A stretch of DNA of 64,000 nucleotides from Kumtagia sp044326205. Lineage in GTDB: Bacteria; Pseudomonadota; Alphaproteobacteria; Rhizobiales; Rhizobiaceae. The position numbers and the translations under genes are program-made. Below are positions 8,923 through 16,933 of the stretch, in pieces. Position 1 is the first letter of the stretch. Every line of letters starts with the position of its first letter. The DNA is taken from contig NZ_JBIRCY010000001.1 in NCBI RefSeq assembly GCF_044326205.1, positions 310,001 through 374,000 on the forward strand, written 5' to 3'. The notes under the pieces were generated by a model. That model saw only the letters and a list, made by a program, of their open reading frames with translations, was not told the DNA's origin and did no database searches.

Positions 8923-9429
8923 TCAGGTGGTCGCGTCGTGGCGGATCGTCCGGTCGAGCATGGCGACACGATGTTGAAGGACGTCGTAGCTTGCCGTCGG
9001 CAGCGCGCCGTCATGACGCTCCGCAACCTGCTGGGCTTCCATACGGATGTTGTGCGAACGGGCGCGTAGCGCGTGATACTCCACCACCGTCAGATAACCG
9101 CGCTCGCGATCGACGCCGATCCGATGATTGGCGGCGACGAGTTCACGATCGATATGCGCGATCCTCGGGCGGAACTCCTCGTGCCGGACTGCCACCCGTG
9201 CCGCCCTCGGGGCTATCTGCACAGCCTGGGCCGGCATGGCGATGGAGGCGGTGGCCATACTGTCGATGTCCGCCGGCTGGTTGTCATGGCCTGCCCAGGC
9301 CTCCGACTGAAGCGTGTTCATCCTGGGCGCGCGGGGATCCAATCCGACTGCGGACGCAGCGTAAGCACCGGCAAGGGAAGTCGAGACGAGAATGGCTGCG
9401 AGGGTGGATCTTGTGACGAAGGAACGCAT
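8923..9429 (-). CDS. small exported protein, tandem copy B
   Basis: A 168-residue paralog of the gene at 7971. It has a signal peptide (MRSFVTRSTLAAILVSTSLAGAYA) and a divergent linker. The C-terminal domain is shared with copy A: HEEFRPRIAHID, ANHRI, YHALRARSHNIR and VLQHRVAMLDRTIRH. The start at 9429 has AGGAGGAG directly upstream. The signal peptides and C-terminal halves align closely while the middle has diverged, which points to an old tandem duplication. No catalytic motif or cysteine is evident. Function unknown; probably periplasmic or outer-membrane associated. Confidence 0.8.
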   Translation of the reverse strand: MRSFVTRSTLAAILVSTSLAGAYAASAVGLDPRAPRMNTLQSEAWAGHDNQPADIDSMATASIAMPAQAVQIAPRAARVAVRHEEFRPRIAHIDRELVAANHRIGVDRERGYLTVVEYHALRARSHNIRMEAQQVAERHDGALPTASYDVLQHRVAMLDRTIRHDATT

Positions 9430-9614
9430 GATGCTCCTCCTCTTGCAACGCGAAGATTTCTTCGCGGGAGCGGCTGTCCGGTCCTGTCGCGTCGCGACGC
9501 TTTTCCGGGTCAGCATGGTCGCGGAGGAAAGCGTCGACCGTGCCGATCGGGATCTCCGGCATCGCCGGCAGTTCCCAGCCGCAGCGGAAGGCTACGCCCG
9601 GTTGAAGGCGTTTC
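9430..9614 (-). promoter_or_regulatory. conserved 5' leader of copy B
   Basis: A leader of about 185 bases, near-equal in length to that of copy A and sharing the blocks CGGCAGTTCCCAGCC, CTACGCCC and GACCGGACAGCC in the same order. An alternative frame starting at 9562 (MPEIPIG) resembles the copy A frame start (MTPDIPID) but is not in phase with the downstream gene. A structured RNA leader is one explanation; residual duplication is the other. Confidence 0.4.
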
Positions 9615-9637
9615 GCAAATTACAAAATGATAATCTT
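9615..9637 (-). promoter_or_regulatory. 23-bp AT-rich motif, copy B
   Basis: Identical over 23 bases to 8632-8654 and at nearly the same distance (186 bases) from its gene. Here the motif is flanked by GCAAA and TTTGC-like ends on the two strands, which lengthens the palindromic character. Likely the promoter or operator of copy B. Confidence 0.5.
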
Positions 9638-9693
9638 GCAAAAGCCTTGACGGAAATGGATCGCGCCGCAGGTAACGGCGATGTCGGCGTTCC

Positions 9694-10725
9694 CTAACGT
9701 TCCGTCAGCTTCAGTTCGATGCGGCGGTTGCGGTTGCGCGCCTCGTCGGTTTCGGCGGGGTCGAGCGGCTGGTACTCGCCAAAACCGGCGGCGACGAGGC
9801 GGTTGGCGGGCACGCCGTTGGCGATCAGGAATTTCACCACCGAGGTTGCGCGCGCCGAAGAAAGCTCCCAATTGTCACGATAGCGCCCGGTGCCGGAAAG
9901 CGGCCGGTTGTCGGTGTGGCCATCGACGCGCAGCACCCAGTTGATCTCCGGCGGGATCTCCTTCTGCAATTCGATCAAGGCCTGCGCCAGCTTCGCCATC
10001 TCGACGCGCCCAGCCTCGTTGATCTCATCCGAACCAACCGGAAACAGCACTTCCGACTGGAAGACGAAACGGTCGCCGACGATACGGATATTTTCGCGAT
10101 CGGAAAGGATTTCGCGCAGCCGGCCGAAGAAGTCGGAACGGTAGCGGTTCAGTTCCTGCACGCGCTGGGCCAGCGCGACGTTCAGCCGACGCCCGAGATC
10201 GGCGATCTTGGTGTTGGATTCGCGGTCGCGCGCCTCGGAAACGTTGAGTGCATCCTCCAATGCGCCGATCTGCTTGCGCAGCGCCGAAATCTGCTGGTTG
10301 AGCAACTCGACCTGGCTCAGCGCCTGCTGGCTGATCTGGCGCTGCGAATCGAGTTCACCGGAAAGCGTGCCGATGCGCTGGTCGGCCGCGGCACCCGCGC
10401 CCGCGCCGCGATCGAGCAGTTGCTGGAGTCGCGTGCGTTCGGTCTCGGCGGCCTGCAGCGACGCCTGAAGGTTGACGAGTTGGTCCTCGGCGTCCTGAGT
10501 ATTGGATTTCTCGAGGGCCAGAAGCTGGGTCAATTCGTTAATCTGCGAGTTGAGGCGGGTCAGCACCTCGTCCTTGCCGGAGATTTCGCGAGACAGCAGG
10601 AACTGCGCCAGCACGAAGACCGACAGCAGGAACATGATGGCGAGCAGCAGGGTCGACAGGGCGTCGACGAAACCCGGCCAGTAGTCGATGCGGCGGTCGT
10701 TGCGGCGCCCCCGGGCCAGCGCCAT
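9694..10725 (-). CDS. MotB-like peptidoglycan-binding OmpA-domain protein
   Basis: A 343-residue protein with one N-terminal membrane helix (about 20-45), a long coiled coil (about 50-200) and a C-terminal OmpA/MotB peptidoglycan-binding domain (about 255-343). The latter is marked by VDGHTDNRP, ELSSARA and RNRNRRIEL. The helix holds an aspartate in GFVDALSTLL (Asp21), the position of the proton-accepting residue in MotB and ExbD/TolR-type stators. It starts one base after the stop of the MotA/TolQ-like gene, so the two are coupled and probably form one ion-driven complex. No flagellar genes are nearby. Confidence 0.88.
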   Translation of the reverse strand: MALARGRRNDRRIDYWPGFVDALSTLLLAIMFLLSVFVLAQFLLSREISGKDEVLTRLNSQINELTQLLALEKSNTQDAEDQLVNLQASLQAAETERTRLQQLLDRGAGAGAAADQRIGTLSGELDSQRQISQQALSQVELLNQQISALRKQIGALEDALNVSEARDRESNTKIADLGRRLNVALAQRVQELNRYRSDFFGRLREILSDRENIRIVGDRFVFQSEVLFPVGSDEINEAGRVEMAKLAQALIELQKEIPPEINWVLRVDGHTDNRPLSGTGRYRDNWELSSARATSVVKFLIANGVPANRLVAAGFGEYQPLDPAETDEARNRNRRIELKLTER

Positions 10726-10726
10726 G

Positions 10727-11746
10727 TCAGTTCATCTCCCGCTTCTTCAGCGCCTCGGCTATTCTGTCGAGCGTGGTGCGCAGCGCCTTCTGCTCCTGCG
10801 ACTGCGCTTCCACCCAGTCGCGCATGATCTGCTGTTCGCTGCGCATGTTCTTGACGAGGCCCGAAATGCCGTCGGCAAGGTTGGCCATGGCGGTGGCGAC
10901 GCGCGGGTTGGAGCCGCCATTCTCCTGAAGCGCGCGCAGCCGCTCGCCGAGCACTTTCAACTCGTCGGCGGCGCCGGCGCGCGCCAGATCGGAAGGAACG
11001 GCGGCGTCGGATGACAGATCGGTCACCGACGACAGCCAGTTCTCCAGTTCGGTGTAGAAACGCGTCTGCGCCCGGCCGGCCTGCAGGTCGAGGAAACCGA
11101 GGATGAGCGATCCGGAAAGGCCGAATAGTGATGAGGAGAACGCCGTTCCCATGCCGGCCAGTGGCGCCGACAGTCCGGCCTTCAGCGAATCCAGAACGGC
11201 CGCTGTGTCGCCCGATCCCGCATCGAGTGACTGGATGGTCTCGCCGATCGAACCGATGGTGGCGAGCAGACCCCAGAATGTGCCGAGCAGGCCGAGGAAG
11301 ACGAGCAGTCCGACCAGATAACGCGATACGTCGCGGCTCTCGTCGAGGCGGGTGGCGATCGAATCCAGCATGGTGCGCATCGAATTCGTCGACAGCGCCA
11401 TGGCCGAGGAGCGGCCGAGCATCGCCTTCATCGGCGCCAGCAGCACCGGCTCGTTGGTTTCCGAGCCGGCGCGGAAGGAGTTCACCCAGCGCACTTCGCG
11501 AAACAGCCGCGTCACCTGCCCGAAAGCGAGCAGGATGCCGACCAGCAGCACGCCGGCGATAAGACCGTTTAGGCCCGGATTGGTGGAGAAGGCGGAGGTG
11601 ATCTGCCGCGTCAGGATCGCGGCGATGAAGGCGACGATGGCCAGGAAGATCAGCATCGAGAGCAGGAAGACCTGCGGGCTCGACAGCTTGTACGGATCAT
11701 AGACGCCGGTGGCCTCGCCCCCGCCGATGTTTTTCAAGAACGACAT
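10727..11746 (-). CDS. MotA/TolQ/ExbB-like proton channel protein
   Basis: A 339-residue inner-membrane protein with two helices near the N-terminus, and later a helix LVFLGLLGTFWGLL and a helix in AGMGTAFSSSLFGLSGSLILGF. These two blocks carry the MotA/TolQ/ExbB signature. A charged helical C-terminal tail follows. The stop is one base before the MotB-like gene start. Together they look like an envelope force-generating stator tied to peptidoglycan, as in Tol-Pal or MotAB. It is not classical MotA, since flagellar context and the MotA cytoplasmic loop are lacking. Its partner function is unknown. Confidence 0.85.
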   Translation of the reverse strand: MSFLKNIGGGEATGVYDPYKLSSPQVFLLSMLIFLAIVAFIAAILTRQITSAFSTNPGLNGLIAGVLLVGILLAFGQVTRLFREVRWVNSFRAGSETNEPVLLAPMKAMLGRSSAMALSTNSMRTMLDSIATRLDESRDVSRYLVGLLVFLGLLGTFWGLLATIGSIGETIQSLDAGSGDTAAVLDSLKAGLSAPLAGMGTAFSSSLFGLSGSLILGFLDLQAGRAQTRFYTELENWLSSVTDLSSDAAVPSDLARAGAADELKVLGERLRALQENGGSNPRVATAMANLADGISGLVKNMRSEQQIMRDWVEAQSQEQKALRTTLDRIAEALKKREMN

Positions 11747-11864
11747 TCGCGCCCCGAATCCGTGCCGGTATTTTCCATGCCGGGGACTCTAAGCGAAAAT
11801 GTGACGAAAATGAAAGGCGCGTGGTCGTGCAATGCGTTGTGACGAGAGGCTTTGCGCTTTGTGG

Positions 11865-12545
11865 TTAAGCCCGGCCGATCACCAGGCAATCCATCATCGC
11901 CGCCAGATGCAGCCCTGCTCCCGCGACCACGAAACCGTGCCAAGCCGCCGACTGGAATTTCAGCCGCTGCCAGACGAAGAAGACCACGCCGCAGGAATAG
12001 GCAACGCCGCCGGCGACGATCAGCCAGATCGTCGTCTCGGACAAGGTGGCGACCAGCGTGCGCGCCACAACCACGCCGCTCCAGCCGATGGCGAGATAGA
12101 ACACCACCGACAGGCGGTCGAAGCGGCCGGGCAGAAAAATCTTGATCGCCATGCCGGCCGCGGCTGCGCCCCAGACCAGCGCGGCCATGCAGCCGGCCAG
12201 TGCCGGGTCGTCGAGTTGCGCCAGGAAGGGCGTGTAGGTGCCGGCAATCAGCAGATAGATCGCCGCATGGTCGAGGCGGCGCAGTTTCCATTTCACGGGC
12301 GAGACCGGCCACAGATTGTAGGCGAAGGAGATCGACATCAGCGTCAGCAGCGAGGCGACATAGAGAAGCGTCGCGACATATTCCCAAGGGCCTGTGTGGA
12401 AGGCGGCGAAAGCGAGCAGGATGGAGCCGGCGGAAATCGCCAGCACGAGGCCGACGGCATGTACGACGCCGTCGGCGATCAGCTCCGCCCTGGAATAGGC
12501 AAAGCGTCCGCGAAACGGGATGTCGATACCGGAAAGGTTGTTCAT
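11865..12545 (-). CDS. hemolysin III (PAQR) family membrane protein
   Basis: A 226-residue seven-helix membrane protein. The family blocks are AELIADGVVHAVG near the N-terminus, FAYNLWP, RRLDHAAIYLLIAGTYTPF, and the C-terminal His in AWHGFVVAGAGLHL. These histidines and aspartates correspond to the conserved metal site of the PAQR/hemolysin III superfamily. Haemolytic activity is only known for one member; physiological role here is unknown. A weak ribosome site precedes the ATG. Confidence 0.92.
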   Translation of the reverse strand: MNNLSGIDIPFRGRFAYSRAELIADGVVHAVGLVLAISAGSILLAFAAFHTGPWEYVATLLYVASLLTLMSISFAYNLWPVSPVKWKLRRLDHAAIYLLIAGTYTPFLAQLDDPALAGCMAALVWGAAAAGMAIKIFLPGRFDRLSVVFYLAIGWSGVVVARTLVATLSETTIWLIVAGGVAYSCGVVFFVWQRLKFQSAAWHGFVVAGAGLHLAAMMDCLVIGRA

Positions 12546-12636
12546 CGCCGTCGTGCCCTCAAGGAGCCCGATATCAACATTGCGGGCGGCAGGCTGGCAA
12601 GCGGCGGATGGTCGCGCCCCGACCCCGGCCAGTCAC

Positions 12637-13437
12637 TCAGCGCGCGCTGACGGGCTTCTTGATCGTCTTCAACAGCGCCTTGTGGATCGCCTCGTTGCCG
12701 GCGACGATCGAGCCGTTTTCGAGCATGCCTTGTCCACCCTCGCTATCGGAGACGAAGCCGCCCGCCTCGCGGATCAGCAGCATGCCGGCGGCGATGTCCC
12801 AGGGGTGTAGCGGGTCTTCCCAGAAACCATCGAAACGCCCGGCGGCGACATAGGCGAGGTCGAGCGAGGCGGCGCCGAGGCGGCGGATGCCCGAGACTTC
12901 GCCCATGACGTTGCGCAGTTCGACCAGGTAATTTCCGTGGCCGGTCATGCCGAGATGCGGAACGCCGGTGCCGATCACCGCGTCCGACAGTTTTGTGCGC
13001 GCCGCGACGCGCAGGCGGCGGTCGTTGAGGAAGGCGCCGCCGCCCCGCTCGGCTGTGTAGAGTTCGTCCATGGCCGGATTGTAGATGACGCCGGCGACGA
13101 GCTGGCCCTGGCGCTCCAGCGCGATGGAGACGGCGAAGATCGGCAGGCCGTGCAGGAAGTTGGTCGTGCCGTCGAGCGGATCGACGATCCAGCGGTGCTG
13201 GTCGTCCTCGCCGGCGACCGCGCCGCGCTCCTCCATCAGAAAACCGTAGCCGGGGCGCGCCTTCGACAGTTCGGCAAAGACGATCTCTTCCGCCTTGCGG
13301 TCGGCCTGGCTGACATAGTCGCCCGGGCCTTTCAGCGAGACCTGCAGGTTCTGCACCTCGCCGAAGTCGCGCGACAGCGAGCGGCCGGCCTTCATTGCGG
13401 CCTGGACCATGACGTTGAGGAGTGCGGAGCGTGCCAT
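12637..13437 (-). CDS. suhB: inositol monophosphatase family protein (SuhB-like)
   Basis: A 266-residue Mg-dependent phosphatase that hydrolyses myo-inositol phosphates. Motif 1 is the acidic WIVDPLDGTTNFLHG and motif 2 is WDIAAGMLLIREAGG. The N-terminal FAELSKARPGYGFLMEERG holds the glutamate pair of the metal site. The start at 13437 (MARSALLNVMVQAA) matches family N-termini; the frame continues upstream but into efp. It lies 40 bases downstream of efp on the same strand and may be cotranscribed with it. Confidence 0.93.
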   Translation of the reverse strand: MARSALLNVMVQAAMKAGRSLSRDFGEVQNLQVSLKGPGDYVSQADRKAEEIVFAELSKARPGYGFLMEERGAVAGEDDQHRWIVDPLDGTTNFLHGLPIFAVSIALERQGQLVAGVIYNPAMDELYTAERGGGAFLNDRRLRVAARTKLSDAVIGTGVPHLGMTGHGNYLVELRNVMGEVSGIRRLGAASLDLAYVAAGRFDGFWEDPLHPWDIAAGMLLIREAGGFVSDSEGGQGMLENGSIVAGNEAIHKALLKTIKKPVSAR

Positions 13438-13477
13438 TTCTAATTTTCCCGGAATATTCCGATGCCGCTTCCGGCGC

Positions 13478-14044
13478 TCAGTCGGCGCGGCGCAGGTAAG
13501 TGATCTCGTTGGTGTCGACCAAAATGCGCTCGCCGGCTTCGATGAAGGGCGGGACCAGGACACGGATGCCGTTTTCCAGCACCGCCGGCTTGTATGACGA
13601 TGCGGCCGTCTGGCCCTTCACCACCGGGTCGGCCTCGGTGATTTCGAGTACCACCTGGTCGGGCAGCGAAATGCCGATCGGCGTCTCCTCATAGAGCCTG
13701 ACGGTGACCATCATGCCGTCCTGCAGGAAGGCGGCGCGGTCGCCGACGAAATCCTTCTGCAACTCGAGCTGCTCGTAGCTTTCGGTGTCCATGAACACCA
13801 GCGCGTCGCCCTGCTCATAGAGGAACGAAAAATCCTTCATCTCGAGCTGGACCTGCTCGACCGTCTCGGCCGAGCGGAAACGCTCATTGAGTTTCGTGCC
13901 GTTGATGAGGTTCTTCAGCTCGACTTGGTTGTAGGCGCCGCCCTTGCCGGGCTTCACCGTATTGGTCTTCACCGCCACCCACAGGCCGCCCTGGTGCTCG
14001 ATGACGCTGCCCGGACGGATTTCGTTGCCGTTGATCTTGGCCAT
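13478..14044 (-). CDS. efp: elongation factor P
   Basis: A 188-residue EF-P, the usual length, which rescues ribosomes stalled at polyproline. The modified-loop sequence VKPGKGGAYNQVE contains the lysine expected to be beta-lysylated (EpmA/EpmB branch) at about residue 34. All three barrel domains are present through the C-terminal TNEITYLRRAD. The start is MAKINGNEIRPG; AGGAGGG lies upstream. The modification enzymes epmA and epmB are not adjacent. Confidence 0.97.
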   Translation of the reverse strand: MAKINGNEIRPGSVIEHQGGLWVAVKTNTVKPGKGGAYNQVELKNLINGTKLNERFRSAETVEQVQLEMKDFSFLYEQGDALVFMDTESYEQLELQKDFVGDRAAFLQDGMMVTVRLYEETPIGISLPDQVVLEITEADPVVKGQTAASSYKPAVLENGIRVLVPPFIEAGERILVDTNEITYLRRAD

Positions 14045-14424
14045 TCTTGTTGTTCCGGAAGGAGGGATTTCGCCGAACGGGCGGTTTTGGCGCCTCCAGA
14101 CCATAAATTGGCCCGCGAGGCAAGGGAATGGTCTTATCAGCGGTGGCGGGGTTTGGTTTGGTGGGCGGCCTGCGCGACCATCTGCTATCTACCAACGGCT
14201 CGGTGTGCACGATGGCCGGCAACCATCGGCGCAAGAATCATCGGCAATTATGGCGACAACATTCTGCGCGACGGCCAAGCCGGCGGCGGCCCGCTATGCC
14301 AGCAAGTTTGGCTGCGACGCCCCAGCGATAAGCGGGCTGAGTCATCACCGCTCCGGTCCCTGCGACAGTCGCGGCGCCAGGCCCAGAAGCACGATGCGGG
14401 GGGTGCGGATCAGGAGTGCCGAAG
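14045..14424. other. 380-bp intergenic region, no gene seen
   Basis: The stretch between efp and the MFS gene has only short open frames, none with a ribosome site and a recognisable product. It should contain the efp promoter. No repeat, tRNA or decayed gene could be identified. Confidence 0.5.
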
Positions 14425-15606
14425 CTACTCCCCCGGCTTGCCGTGATCGAAATCGGCGGTGTGCACCAGGCGGCCCATCAGGAACACAACGACCAGAAGG
14501 CCCGACAGCGCCACGAAGATCATCGAGAAACCGCCGGTGTGCTCTGCCGTGAAGCCGATCGCAGAGGGCGCCAGCAGGATGCCGGAATAGCCCATCGTCG
14601 TCACCACGCTCATGCCTGTGGTCGAGGCCATGCCCGGCTGGTTGCCGCCAGCGGAAAAGATGATCGGCACGACATTGGCGATGCCGATGCCGGCCAACGC
14701 GAACGCGGCGATGACAAGCCAGGGATGCGACGATAGGCCGGCGATCAGCATGCCGGCGGCGGCGATCAGGCTAGATATGCGCAGCGTGTTGACAGCGCCG
14801 AAGCGGTTGCGCACGGCGTCGCCCAGGAAACGCATGAGTGCCATGGCGCCGGCGAACAGGCCGAAGGCGAAGCCCGCGGTAGCGAGATCGGCGCCGCGTT
14901 CCTGCTGGAGATAGAGTGCGGCCCAGTCGAGCACCGCGCCTTCCGGGATCATCGAAAACAGCGCCATCAGGCCAACGAGATAGACGGTCGGCGATTTCGG
15001 CAAGGAGAATTTGTGATGCTCGTGCGTGGCCGGCGCCTTGTCGGCAATGACATGGCGGTAGCAAAGCGCTAGCACCACGAGGGCGATAAGCGTCACACCG
15101 ATGGCGTGGGTAAGGTGGCCATAATTCTGGATGATCAGCCCGCCGGCGCCGCCGCCGAAGAAGCCGCCGAGGCTCCAGAAGGCGTGTGACGACGACATGA
15201 TGGCGCGCGACATGTAGCGCTCGACCGCCACCGCGTTGGCGTTCATGGCGACATCCATGCCGCCGATCAGCCCGCCAAACAGGAACATGGCGATGGCCGC
15301 CAGCGGCACGTTGGGCGCCAGCGCCACACCGAGCAGGCCGAAGGCCGCGACAATGCCAAAGCCGCGCACCACCTTCTGCGACCCGTGACGCGACATGAGG
15401 TAGCCCGACCACGGCATGGCGGTGACCGCGCCGACGCCGAACAGCAGGATGAGCAGGCCGAGTGTGAACTCGCTGATGCCGAGCCGGGTCAGGAAGACAG
15501 GGATTTGCGGCGCCCAGCTTCCCGACAGGAAGCCGTTCATAAAGAACAGCGCTGCGACCGCCCATCGGTGACGCTGGCCGGTCCGGACCATGTTGGTGGC
15601 GTCCAT
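14425..15606 (-). CDS. MFS transporter
   Basis: A 393-residue major facilitator with about twelve hydrophobic helices. The first helix pair (FFMNGFLSGSWAPQIPVFL) and the loop SGYLMSRHGSQKVVRG, with its Arg-containing G-x-x-x-D/R-x-x-G-like motif between helices 2 and 3, resemble the YbjJ/FucP-type sugar or drug porters. The substrate is unknown. GGAAGGGATCGCC precedes the ATG. It is divergent from the papain-like gene at 15861. Confidence 0.88.
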   Translation of the reverse strand: MDATNMVRTGQRHRWAVAALFFMNGFLSGSWAPQIPVFLTRLGISEFTLGLLILLFGVGAVTAMPWSGYLMSRHGSQKVVRGFGIVAAFGLLGVALAPNVPLAAIAMFLFGGLIGGMDVAMNANAVAVERYMSRAIMSSSHAFWSLGGFFGGGAGGLIIQNYGHLTHAIGVTLIALVVLALCYRHVIADKAPATHEHHKFSLPKSPTVYLVGLMALFSMIPEGAVLDWAALYLQQERGADLATAGFAFGLFAGAMALMRFLGDAVRNRFGAVNTLRISSLIAAAGMLIAGLSSHPWLVIAAFALAGIGIANVVPIIFSAGGNQPGMASTTGMSVVTTMGYSGILLAPSAIGFTAEHTGGFSMIFVALSGLLVVVFLMGRLVHTADFDHGKPGE

Positions 15607-15641
15607 GGCGATCCCTTCCGGCCATTTCCAAGCGGACGCGC

Positions 15642-15669
15642 AAATTAGATCGATTCAAAATCAAGTCAA
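15642..15669 (-). promoter_or_regulatory. candidate promoter of the MFS gene
   Basis: On the minus strand TTGACT and TAATTT are separated by 16 bases, 36 bases before the MFS start codon. The spacer has the palindromic core ATCGAT. This is a visual match to a sigma-70-type promoter in an AT-rich island. Confidence 0.4.
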
Positions 15670-15860
15670 GGAGCGGTCTGGAGCCGGGCCGAGAAACAAT
15701 TGGGCCACGGCAGCCGGGCCGGTTCCGACGTCATTACGATTGACAAATGCTGCGCCGCAGCGTCGAATAACGAAAAAGGTCCGCCTGCGACGAATGGCGC
15801 GCGGAGTGCTTTCAGCACCGATTTCCAGTGACTCCGGGGCGTTTTCTCTCAGGAGGCATC

Positions 15861-16781
15861 ATGGCCAATTTCAAACTTTTCGAGATCGACCAGGACATCT
15901 CGTCCTTCGACCTCCCGCTCAACCGTACCGTCAAGCTCAGGCAATGGGGCGGCGACGGCAAGAACAACCAACTCGACGTGGCGCTCAACTCCTCGACTAC
16001 GGACATCGAAGTCAACGTGCTGCCCGACAAGACGGCGGCCGCCTCCACCATCTTCACCGCACTCGGCCGGAAGAAAGGCGCGACCGCCAATGTTTCCGCC
16101 TACCTGAAGGATTCCAAACGCACGCAGACCTATAGCGAGGACCTGAAGCTGAGAGTGATGGGCGAGCCCAAGAAGCATACCGGCTACGACGTCGACATGC
16201 TGTCCGACCTCGCGATCAAGGGGAACGGCAAGCAGATCTGGGACTACAGCCGCGTCATCAACGGCCCGTCGACGAATGCCCATATGCTTTCGCAGAACAC
16301 CGAAAAAGGTAAATTCAATTGCGGCGACGTGGCCGCCGGCTACGGCAAGAAGCTGTTCGCGAAAGAGGCCTACACGCCGTACTACACTTACTATCTGCCG
16401 CCGACCAGCGACAAGATGGCCGACCTGCGCTTCGATGAGAAGGCGATGCGCAAGCGGGTCGCCCGCATCAAGGGGCTTGTCGACGACAACATTCCGGTCC
16501 GCTTGTGGATGATCCACGCGGACGGCTTCAAGAAGGTGATCCAGGGCGACTGGCGGTCGCATTTCCTCACCGTCATAGGCTACTCGGCGACGCGGTTCCT
16601 CTATATCGACCCGTGGCCGACCGGCTCGATCCTGAAATACGAGGGTGGCATGTACGACCCGACCGACGTGGCCTTCCTGGGCGAACTCGAATTCGACATG
16701 AGCAGCCTGGCGAACGGCATTCGCTCGCCGTCGGGTTTCAAGGGAGCGCACAACTACACGGTGATCGCCGGCCCGAACTGA
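15861..16781 (+). CDS. papain-like (C39-like) cysteine hydrolase candidate, orphan
   Basis: A 306-residue protein with no signal peptide, not assigned to a named family. The N-terminal 105 residues look like a beta-rich domain (strand-like KLRQWG, IEVNVLP, LKLRVMGEP). The C-terminal part has the layout of a papain-fold enzyme: Cys154 in KFNCGDVAAGYGK, His234 in RSHFLTVIGYS and Asp250 in LYIDPW. The Cys-His-Asp order and the HxxTVIGY-like context resemble C39 peptidases. AGGAGG precedes the ATG at 15861; a longer in-frame start at 15828 has none. Activity and secretion are inferred only. The neighbours are unrelated. Confidence 0.75.
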   Translation: MANFKLFEIDQDISSFDLPLNRTVKLRQWGGDGKNNQLDVALNSSTTDIEVNVLPDKTAAASTIFTALGRKKGATANVSAYLKDSKRTQTYSEDLKLRVMGEPKKHTGYDVDMLSDLAIKGNGKQIWDYSRVINGPSTNAHMLSQNTEKGKFNCGDVAAGYGKKLFAKEAYTPYYTYYLPPTSDKMADLRFDEKAMRKRVARIKGLVDDNIPVRLWMIHADGFKKVIQGDWRSHFLTVIGYSATRFLYIDPWPTGSILKYEGGMYDPTDVAFLGELEFDMSSLANGIRSPSGFKGAHNYTVIAGPN

Positions 16782-16832
16782 TGCCGACTCCCGCCAGGTG
16801 AAGCTGCCCCCGTTCGAGAAGTGTTCGGCGGG

Positions 16833-16859
16833 AAAAAAGAACCCGGCCGGAGCCGGGTT
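16833..16859 (-). terminator. rho-independent terminator of amtB
   Basis: Read on the minus strand, AACCCGGC-TCCG-GCCGGGTT forms an 8-bp GC-rich stem followed by CTTTTTT. It lies 75 bases past the amtB stop and is the clearest canonical terminator in the window. A second hairpin (CGGGAGGC/GCCTCCCG, 16866-16888) lies between it and amtB. Confidence 0.85.
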
Positions 16860-16933
16860 GAGGTCCGGGAGGCGACTATTGCCTCCCGACGGGATGGAGG
16901 TTGGCGGCGCAGGCGAATCCCGCACCGGAACGA

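Noticed and set aside
9694..11746. Zorya defence system (ZorA/ZorB)
   Set aside because: The MotA/MotB-like pair has the right domains, but no ZorC, ZorD or ZorE is adjacent; neighbours are hemolysin III and housekeeping genes.
14045..14424. A gene or decayed gene upstream of efp
   Set aside because: Short frames on both strands have no ribosome site and no recognisable motif; epmA or epmB is not there.
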